Notes under the pieces: generated by a model
Database searches by the model: none
The model's input: the letters and a program-made list of their open reading frames with translations, nothing else
Told to the model about the DNA's origin: nothing
In this document: piece after piece, positions 57,989 through 64,000 of the stretch
Numbering within the stretch: position 1 is the stretch's first letter
Layout of the letters: every line of letters starts with the position of its first letter
NCBI GenBank assembly: GCA_044353855.1
Contig: JBILBF010000001.1
Span: forward strand, 744,001 to 808,000
DNA from: UKL13-3 sp044353855
GTDB lineage: Bacteria > Bacteroidota > Bacteroidia > UKL13-3
Reading direction: 5' to 3'
Length of the DNA: 64,000 nucleotides
Program-made: the position numbers and the translations under genes

Positions 57989-60082
57989 ATGAAAAAAATG
58001 TTACTTACAGTGGCCTTGGCCACTACAATTAGTTTTGGCGCTTTTGCACAAAATTATTGGTACTTAAAAACTACGGGTACTACTTCGGAATATGAGAACC
58101 GTAAATCAACAGGCACAACAGTAGTTATAGCTGCAGAAGCAGCTCCTAAAACAAAGTTGCTTTCTGCTGCTCAAACAATGCCATTTACTTGGAGTTTTTA
58201 TGGACAAACAGTTACAAGTTACCGAGTAAGTTCAAGTGGATATGTAACATTTGATGCTGCACTTTCGGCTGATAGCAATACCAATGTAGCTTTACCTAGT
58301 TTAGCTGCTCCTGCAAGTTCTATTTTTGCTTTTTGGGATAACCTAAGAGTATATTTAGCTTCAGGTGTAAATTCAGCATTTCCTCAAGGAGTTAGAACTT
58401 GGACATATGGAACTGCACCTAATCGCGTTCATGTTGTTCAATGGCAATTAACTGCTAAAGATGATGGAGCAGCTGATTTAACTAATATTAGCCAGTTTGC
58501 TATTCGTTTTTATGAGGCAAATGGTGGAACTAAATTTGATATCGTTCATAATTTTGGTGGAGGTACCTTAAATGCAACTGCTGGTGTTCAAAATGCTACT
58601 AGAACAATTGCAACACAAGTTGCGGGAAGCCCAACACTTAATTTTGGAGGTGCTACAGGTTCTGATGTTCCAGCCCAACATGTTGTGTATACTTTTAATT
58701 ATGGTGTACAACCAGCATTTAATGTAAAAATGAGATCAGTTGATGCACCTGCTACTTTGCTTAAAGGCAATGCAACTAATTTCGGGTATGACTTTATCAA
58801 TTATGGTAGTGCAACAATTACAACGTTTAGAGTAAACTACAGCGTAAATGGCGGTGCTACAGTTTCTGAAAATGTAACTGGTGCATCGGTTTCAGGCAGT
58901 GGAGTTGGTAGCTATGCATTTTCGCATGCAACATCTTATGATGCTACTACGAGTGGTGGCAAAACAATCAAAATGTGGGTAGATAATATTAACGGTGCAA
59001 ATGCAGATATGGATAATTCTGATGATACAGCTTCTACAATTATGAATGTTGTAAATACATTGGTTCAGCGCAAAACGTTGTTAGAAATGTTTACCTCTTC
59101 AACTTGTCCTCCTTGTGTTCCAGGAAATGAAAATATGCAAAATGCAGTTCGTGAACGTATGGGTGGTTTTACCGTTATTAAATATCAATACAATTTTCCA
59201 GGTACAGGTGATCCTTATTATACTTTAGAAGGTGGAAGTCGAGGTTCTTATTATGGTGGCATAAACTCAGTTCCTAGACTTCAAATTGATGGTCAATGGA
59301 ATGGCAATCCTGCCTCTGATTTTGATTTAAATGTATTTGATAATTATTATAATCAACTTTCAGTAGTTACAATTAAAGCAAGTCAAGTGATTGAAGGTAA
59401 AAAAATTACGATCAATGCTAAAATAAAACCTACAGGTACATTAGTAGGAAATTATAAAGTACACTTTGCTGTATTGGAAAAATTAACTAAGAAAAACAAA
59501 AAATCAAACGGTGAAACTGAGTTCTATTGGGTAATGAAAAAAATGTTGCCAGATGCAAATGGAACAATAATTGATTTTACCAGTGATGCAGAACAAACTA
59601 TTTCAAAATCATTTACGTTTCCAGGAAATTATAGATTACCAACCAGTGCTGTAACCAGTACAGGAGCTTATAATGGTACTAAACTTGAAACTGAAAATTC
59701 AGTTGAAGATGCTGATTTAAGTGAATTAATTGGAGTTGTATTTGTACAAGATGAAAACAATAAATTTGTTTTACAATCGGAATGGAGTGGAAACAACGAA
59801 TGGGACTATTGGACAGGAATAAAAGAAACTGCCTTTGGTGCTTCTGGAGTTACCATGTATCCTAACCCAGCTCAAACTAAATTAACCATTAATGCTTCAG
59901 ATGCTAAAAGTACAGCAACCGTAAAAATTGTAGACTTAACGGGTAAAGAAGTATTAACGGCCAATGCAAAAGGTGGTATCGAAACTGCTTTGGATTGCAG
60001 TGCCTTAAACAATGGTATTTATATCGTACATATTTCAGTTGAAGGAACTACATCAACTCAAAAATTAGTGATTAGTAAATAA
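57989..60082 (+). CDS. T9SS-secreted Omp28/thioredoxin-like protein
   Basis: This 697-residue protein has a signal peptide (MKKMLLTVALATTISFGAFA, cut near AFA-Q), an N-terminal beta-sandwich of about 220 residues, an Ig-like stretch (about 245-355), an Omp28-like domain with LLEMFTSSTCPPCVPGN (CPPC at about 372-375) followed by a thioredoxin-like SVPRLQIDG, and a T9SS type A sorting domain (MYPNPAQTKLTINAS to the end). Known: Omp28-like proteins are thioredoxin-fold surface proteins of Bacteroidota; CPPC could support disulfide exchange. Inference: an exported redox or disulfide-active protein. No partner gene is apparent. Confidence 0.87.
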   Translation: MKKMLLTVALATTISFGAFAQNYWYLKTTGTTSEYENRKSTGTTVVIAAEAAPKTKLLSAAQTMPFTWSFYGQTVTSYRVSSSGYVTFDAALSADSNTNVALPSLAAPASSIFAFWDNLRVYLASGVNSAFPQGVRTWTYGTAPNRVHVVQWQLTAKDDGAADLTNISQFAIRFYEANGGTKFDIVHNFGGGTLNATAGVQNATRTIATQVAGSPTLNFGGATGSDVPAQHVVYTFNYGVQPAFNVKMRSVDAPATLLKGNATNFGYDFINYGSATITTFRVNYSVNGGATVSENVTGASVSGSGVGSYAFSHATSYDATTSGGKTIKMWVDNINGANADMDNSDDTASTIMNVVNTLVQRKTLLEMFTSSTCPPCVPGNENMQNAVRERMGGFTVIKYQYNFPGTGDPYYTLEGGSRGSYYGGINSVPRLQIDGQWNGNPASDFDLNVFDNYYNQLSVVTIKASQVIEGKKITINAKIKPTGTLVGNYKVHFAVLEKLTKKNKKSNGETEFYWVMKKMLPDANGTIIDFTSDAEQTISKSFTFPGNYRLPTSAVTSTGAYNGTKLETENSVEDADLSELIGVVFVQDENNKFVLQSEWSGNNEWDYWTGIKETAFGASGVTMYPNPAQTKLTINASDAKSTATVKIVDLTGKEVLTANAKGGIETALDCSALNNGIYIVHISVEGTTSTQKLVISK

Positions 60083-60101
60083 GCTAAATTTTATTTCTTT
60101 T

Positions 60102-60138
60102 AAAAAGCCCGTCCCACAGCTGTGGGACGGGCTTTTTT
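60102..60138 (+). terminator. Terminator after the Omp28-like gene
   Basis: A perfect 36-base palindrome of the form AAAAAGCCCGTCCCACAG/CTGTGGGACGGGCTTTTT, with no loop to speak of, 20 bases after the stop codon. Confidence 0.85.
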
Positions 60139-60144
60139 GTATTA

Positions 60145-60387
60145 TGCTTCGATGAACTCAGCTTCAAGACTTCCCGTAAGCTTTCGGGTTCAAGGAAGTG
60201 TATATATAAGACCTATTCTTAAGTAACAAAGACTAATTGCTTCAATAAACTCAGCCTGACAATTGGTTGTGTTTTGATAATCTTACATGGTTTCGGAAAC
60301 TTCGTCATACTGAGTTCATCGAAGTGTTCTCACAAACGATTCTTAAGCATCAAAGGCCACTGTAATATGCTTCGATAAGATCGAAAG
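60145..60387. repeat. Intergenic mini-repeats of a TGCTTCGATGAACTCAGC type
   Basis: Four diverged copies of a ~18-24-base motif are seen: 60145-60162, 60237-60260 (TTGCTTCAATAAACTCAGCC), 60303-60325 on the opposite strand, and 60368-60387 (partial). The rest of this 400-base gap is AT-rich without an ORF. Such motifs are scattered through Bacteroidota intergenic regions; their function is unknown. The whole region lies between two long palindromic terminators. Confidence 0.65.
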
Positions 60388-60433
60388 GTTTCGATACGGC
60401 TTACCAAATAATGGAATACTCGTTTTTTGTAAT

Positions 60434-60477
60434 AAAAAAAGTCCCATCCCACAGTACTGTGGGATGGGACTTTTTTT
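60434..60477 (-). terminator. Terminator of secG (also palindromic)
   Basis: A perfect palindrome AAAAAAAGTCCCATCCCACA and its complement, centred on GTAC at 60454-60457, lies directly after the secG stop on the minus strand. Its CCCACAG core is also present in the hairpin at 60102-60138. Confidence 0.85.
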
Positions 60478-60484
60478 ATATTAC

Positions 60485-60868
60485 CTAGTTTGCAGGTACT
60501 GGAGCAGGCTCTGTAGTTGCAGGTGCAGTAGAAGGGTCTGCTTGTTGCGGAGCTGCAGCAGGAGCTTGTTGCGGAGCTGCTGGCATTTCTGTATTGTCAA
60601 TATTTTCTTTTAACCTTGACTCAGCACCTGTGGTATCAGCCTGTCCGCTAGGTCGAAAAAAGTTAGAGAGTAAAGAGAATGAAATTAAAACGATGGCTAA
60701 AATCCATGTTGTTTTTTCGATAACATCATTAGACCTGCGTGCACCCATAATTTGATTGGGTGAGGTAAAATTAGAGGCAATTCCTCCACCTTTTGGATTT
60801 TGAATAAGTACAACAAGCGTTAATAATATACACGCTACAATAATGAGGATACTAAATAATATGAACAT
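60485..60868 (-). CDS. secG: Preprotein translocase subunit SecG
   Basis: This small inner-membrane subunit of the SecYEG translocon has two hydrophobic helices (about 2-24 and 53-73) around the family loop NPKGGGIASNF. At 127 residues it is longer than the ~75-110 usual because of a C-terminal tail rich in Ala, Pro and Gln (about 93-127, with repeated APQQA). ATG start, two bases after the TPR gene. The order lptE - TPR protein - secG recurs in Bacteroidota. Confidence 0.93.
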   Translation of the reverse strand: MFILFSILIIVACILLTLVVLIQNPKGGGIASNFTSPNQIMGARRSNDVIEKTTWILAIVLISFSLLSNFFRPSGQADTTGAESRLKENIDNTEMPAAPQQAPAAAPQQADPSTAPATTEPAPVPAN

Positions 60869-60870
60869 AG

Positions 60871-61824
60871 TTAATCTTTATTTTCGGTTTTAATTTTCTG
60901 AATAAGGCCTGCAAAATACGACATTTTATGAGGATATATCAAACATAATTTTTCGTATGCTTTTATTGCTTTTTTTAGATGACCCTGTTTGTAATAAACA
61001 TTAGCTAATGTTTCGGTAACAAATTCATCATTTTCGGCCACACTTTGTTTGGCCATGTTCACTGGGTTGTAAAACTCAGCTTTGGGTCTACTCATTCGAG
61101 GATTCTCCCTTAAAAACTTATCCAATACAGATTCGAATTGAGGTACGTTTGAAGGTTGTGGTTTGGTGTTTGTATCTGGAGGTATTGAGCTTAGCGTTTG
61201 GATTTTTTCAGCTTCTGATATAGGAGTATTAACCATTGATTGCGTTCCAGCACTTATTGCTTTGAGCCATTCGGCAAAAGAATGCTCTTCATTATTTAAA
61301 ATAGGAGTAGGTGACACATCAGCTAATGTTATTTCTTCTTGTTTTGTTACTGATGATATGGGCTCAATTATTTCAACAGCTAACTTTGTCGCCTCTGGTT
61401 CATTTATCGAAGGTTCGACAAACTCTTCTACAGGGGAACTGTCAACATCTACTATAGGTTCTATGATAGGTTCGGGTAATACAACGCTTTCATTTAGTTG
61501 AAGTGCAAAAGGAGTATCAATTTCAGAAATAGCAGCAATAACAGGGTCTTGTACATTTTCTGATGGCTTTATACCAGGAGTATCAACTACAGATGTGTGG
61601 TAAATATAGTTAAACAATACCGATCTATCAGGAACCATTAGTGCAGTGTATTTTAACTGCTTTTCAAATTCATAGTGTTTTTCATTATGAAGGGCTTTAG
61701 TCAGGAGTAGCTGTACGTTTTGAAAATAGGGGAAATCGGCAGCAATATTTTTTAAAGCTGGAATGTTTTTTTTCCCTAAAGTTTCGGGATGTTCAATCAA
61801 CGATATAAATTCCTGTTTATTCAA
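60871..61824 (-). CDS. Hypothetical protein with C-terminal TPR-like motif
   Basis: This 317-residue protein has an N-terminal helical part (about 1-80, EFISLIEHPETLGKK start), a long acidic Glu/Pro/Ser/Thr-rich middle (about 85-230) likely disordered, and a C-terminal TPR-like unit (VYYKQGHLKKAIKAYEKLCL). No signal peptide or membrane helix is seen, so it is probably cytoplasmic. TTG start, the only one after the upstream in-frame stop. It sits between the LptE-like gene and secG, two bases from secG, a conserved position in this phylum. Function unknown. Confidence 0.7.
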   Translation of the reverse strand: MNKQEFISLIEHPETLGKKNIPALKNIAADFPYFQNVQLLLTKALHNEKHYEFEKQLKYTALMVPDRSVLFNYIYHTSVVDTPGIKPSENVQDPVIAAISEIDTPFALQLNESVVLPEPIIEPIVDVDSSPVEEFVEPSINEPEATKLAVEIIEPISSVTKQEEITLADVSPTPILNNEEHSFAEWLKAISAGTQSMVNTPISEAEKIQTLSSIPPDTNTKPQPSNVPQFESVLDKFLRENPRMSRPKAEFYNPVNMAKQSVAENDEFVTETLANVYYKQGHLKKAIKAYEKLCLIYPHKMSYFAGLIQKIKTENKD

Positions 61825-61963
61825 TAGTAATCATATTACACAAATTTTATTTTGCAAAAGCCCATACCTGCGAATTAAATGAAATTTGGCTGTTATGCCA
61901 AATTGGTTGACGAGCATACTTAAGATACTAAGTTGAATGGAAACCCCCAAATAGGTTATTAAA

Positions 61964-62476
61964 TTACCAGTTAATAAAGGCTTTGTTAAAAATATCAGTC
62001 ACCAATTGGTCTGTGGCTGTTTGAATGAGTTCATTTTCAATTGAACCGAAATTTTGATCAGCAGGATAATTTACAAACGTGCTAAATGTTTGGGTAAAAT
62101 TCTTTTTTTCATCCTTAACATTTTCAAAGGTTATTTCTACGTTAATAGTCAGTTGATTAACTGCATTTATTTGGTTTCCTTGAACACCTACAGGTGAACT
62201 ACGATACTCTGTTATTTTGCCACTAAACTGCAAATCGCCTTCGGTTTCGGCAAGTTTTAAGGAAGTTTCATTGATAAACTTTCGCTTCAATTTTTCGGTT
62301 ATTACTTGACTTAGTGTAGGAGCAACAATACTAGCCAGATTTGGAATATAAGCTACCGAAAAGGTTCGTGCATCAATGGGAACCGATGCTCCCGTTTGTG
62401 AATAAAAACCACAGCCGGAGTGAAGTAATAACAAACCGGCTGTGATAACTAAAATATAGAAATGTGATAGTTTCAA
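61964..62476 (-). CDS. lptE: LptE-like LPS-assembly lipoprotein
   Basis: This 170-residue protein has a lipoprotein signal (hydrophobic 7-18, lipobox LHSGC with Cys22; His at -3 is atypical) and a body matching the LptE family fold: alternating strands and helices with RTFSVAYIPN, LSQVITEKLKRKF and LQFSGKITEYR. Known: LptE plugs the LptD outer-membrane channel to insert lipopolysaccharide. Inference from fold and from its conserved place upstream of the TPR protein and secG. TTG start; no ATG is available in the frame. The 139-base gap to the next gene shows nothing else. Confidence 0.8.
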   Translation of the reverse strand: MKLSHFYILVITAGLLLLHSGCGFYSQTGASVPIDARTFSVAYIPNLASIVAPTLSQVITEKLKRKFINETSLKLAETEGDLQFSGKITEYRSSPVGVQGNQINAVNQLTINVEITFENVKDEKKNFTQTFSTFVNYPADQNFGSIENELIQTATDQLVTDIFNKAFINW

Positions 62477-62501
62477 AAGATACTATGCTAATTGAATTGA
62501 A

Positions 62502-63821
62502 TTATTGAGTAGCTTTTGCTTTACTTACGGTAGCTTTCAACCAATCAGAAGTTACTGATTTTGGACGCTCCAAAGGCAAGCCTAATGCTCTATCCCATAT
62601 TAAGGAAGCTAATACTCCAAGTGCTCGAGAAACACCAAATAAAACTGTGTAAAAATCATACTCTTTCATGCCATAATGCACTAACAATGCTCCTGAATGC
62701 GCATCCACATTTGGCCAAGGGTTTTTAATTTTTTTGTAATTGCTCAAAATAGAAGGCGCAACATCATATACATCCCAAACTATATTTACAAGTTCATCGG
62801 TAGGCATGTGTTTTTTGGCAAACTCCATTTGTGCAGTGAAACGTGGATCTGTTTTACGCAATACGGCATGACCATATCCAGGTACAACTTTTCCTTCTGC
62901 AATGGTTTTGTTTATGTATTCCTCAATTTGTTCTTTACTAGGTTTACCTCCACCTAAATTAGCTTGTAATTCTAATACCCAGCGAATTACTTCTTGATTG
63001 GCCAATCCGTGTAAGGGTCCAGCGAGTCCATTCATAGCTGCAGCTAATGATAAATAGGGGTCAGATAAAACAGAACCTACTAAATGTGTAGTATGTGCCG
63101 ATACATTTCCTCCCTCATGGTCGCTATGAATGGTCATATACAATCGCATCAACTCTTTAAAGTCTTCGCCTGTATAACCTAACATGTGAGCAAAGTTACC
63201 TGCCCAGTCTAACTTTGCGTTAGGTTCAATATGGTCACCAAATTTGTATGTTCTACGGTAAATATAGGCAGCTACTCGGGGTAGTCTGGCTATTAGGTTC
63301 ATGGTATCTTCGTAGGTGTAATCCCAATAATCTTTTTTATTGATACCTTTTCGGTAAGCAGAGGCAAATTCACTTTCAGTTTGCAATGCCATAATTGCAG
63401 AAGCAAATTGGGTCATAGGATGCGCGTTGAGTGGAAAGGCATCAATTACATTAAATACATGTTTAGGTACAATTGCTCTTCGTGCCCAAGCATTAGTCAC
63501 ATCATGTACATCTTCATCCGATGGGAGTTCACCGGTAAGCATTAAATAAAATAATCCTTCTGGCAATGGCTGACTTCCACCTGGTGCTTTAGGCAACTTT
63601 TCACTAAGTTCGGGTATACTGTATCCTCTAAAACGTATTCCTTCTTCAGCGTCTAATAATGAAGTCTCGGTAATTAAACCAATCATACCTTTCATTCCTG
63701 AAAATACAGAATCAAGGGTGTAACTTCCTAAAACGTGTTCGCTATTTGCTTTGATGAACTCTTTTGTTTCTGCTGCTTTTGCCAAACCTTTATCGGCAAA
63801 TTTGTTTTTCAACTTATCCAT
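62502..63821 (-). CDS. gltA: Citrate synthase, mitochondrial type
   Basis: This enzyme condenses acetyl-CoA and oxaloacetate at the entry to the TCA cycle. Seen: MIGLITETSLLDAEEGIRF at about 46-64, IHSDHEGGNVSAHTTHLVGS (231-250), GLAGPLHGLANQE with His271, PGYGHAVLRKTDPR with His318, and PWPNVDAHSG with Asp373, matching the His/His/Asp catalytic triad of mammalian citrate synthase. 439 residues. The overall pattern follows the eukaryotic mitochondrial enzyme far more closely than the E. coli type, as is known for some Bacteroidota. ATG start; the last 179 bases of the window are its AT-rich upstream region, with no further feature. Confidence 0.96.
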   Translation of the reverse strand: MDKLKNKFADKGLAKAAETKEFIKANSEHVLGSYTLDSVFSGMKGMIGLITETSLLDAEEGIRFRGYSIPELSEKLPKAPGGSQPLPEGLFYLMLTGELPSDEDVHDVTNAWARRAIVPKHVFNVIDAFPLNAHPMTQFASAIMALQTESEFASAYRKGINKKDYWDYTYEDTMNLIARLPRVAAYIYRRTYKFGDHIEPNAKLDWAGNFAHMLGYTGEDFKELMRLYMTIHSDHEGGNVSAHTTHLVGSVLSDPYLSLAAAMNGLAGPLHGLANQEVIRWVLELQANLGGGKPSKEQIEEYINKTIAEGKVVPGYGHAVLRKTDPRFTAQMEFAKKHMPTDELVNIVWDVYDVAPSILSNYKKIKNPWPNVDAHSGALLVHYGMKEYDFYTVLFGVSRALGVLASLIWDRALGLPLERPKSVTSDWLKATVSKAKATQ

Positions 63822-64000
63822 TTAAATTACTCGGATTACGTGTTTTAATGATGACGTGTTAAATTTTATTAAAATAACAACCGCTCGAAATTAGCATTTG
63901 TTTTTGGTAAAAGGAATTTCAAAGCAATAAAAATGTAGTAATTAGCGAAAAGAGTATTTATTCATCTAATATTAATCGGCCATACCTAATGAAATAATAA

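Overview
The window is AT-rich DNA from a free-living or environmental member of the Bacteroidota. Evidence: five secreted proteins end in type IX secretion system (T9SS) type A sorting domains; gliding-motility genes gldA/gldF/gldG are present; FtsZ has the Bacteroidota-type C-terminal tail; several promoters resemble the phylum's TTG...TAnnTTTG consensus; and many starts lack a visible Shine-Dalgarno sequence. I cannot name the species.

Layout. 1-16.7 kb: two giant T9SS surface proteins on the + strand, the first cut by the window edge, built of beta-helix repeats, Ig-like modules and (in the second) GEVED domains. Their last ~190 residues are nearly identical at DNA level. 16.8-18.1 kb: an array of 11 palindromic units of ~73 bp beside a REP-associated (IS200-like) tyrosine transposase. 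18.3-34.8 kb (- strand): a full division/cell wall (dcw) cluster in the order mraZ-rsmH-ftsL-ftsI-murE-mraY-murD-[broken four-helix-bundle gene]-ftsW-murG-murC-ftsQ-ftsA-ftsZ, headed by a three-box MraZ operator and closed by a strong hairpin. 34.9-43.1 kb (+): a Wzy/O-antigen ligase-like protein with TPRs, a T9SS protein with four Ig-like repeats, and gldA-gldF-gldG-DUF4340. 43.1-50.1 kb: a MORN/vWA protein, TetR-AarF pair, bestrophin, formate-THF ligase and a fatty acid desaturase. 50.4-52.5 kb: groES-groEL. 52.7-54.9 kb: an ECF sigma factor overlapping a gene for a protein with a cytoplasmic head, one membrane helix, a long disordered linker and a C-terminal outer-membrane barrel. 55-64 kb: a fused 2-oxoacid dehydrogenase E1, two T9SS cargo proteins (one Omp28/thioredoxin-like), secG, a TPR protein, an LptE-like lipoprotein and a mitochondrial-type citrate synthase.

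Most of the window is housekeeping. The points most worth following are the sigma factor/dual-membrane anti-sigma pair, the palindrome array with its transposase, the nonsense-broken four-helix-bundle gene framed by inverted repeats inside the dcw cluster, and repeat-like DNA that appears to have been absorbed in frame into murC. All calls are from reading the sequence; no database search was run.
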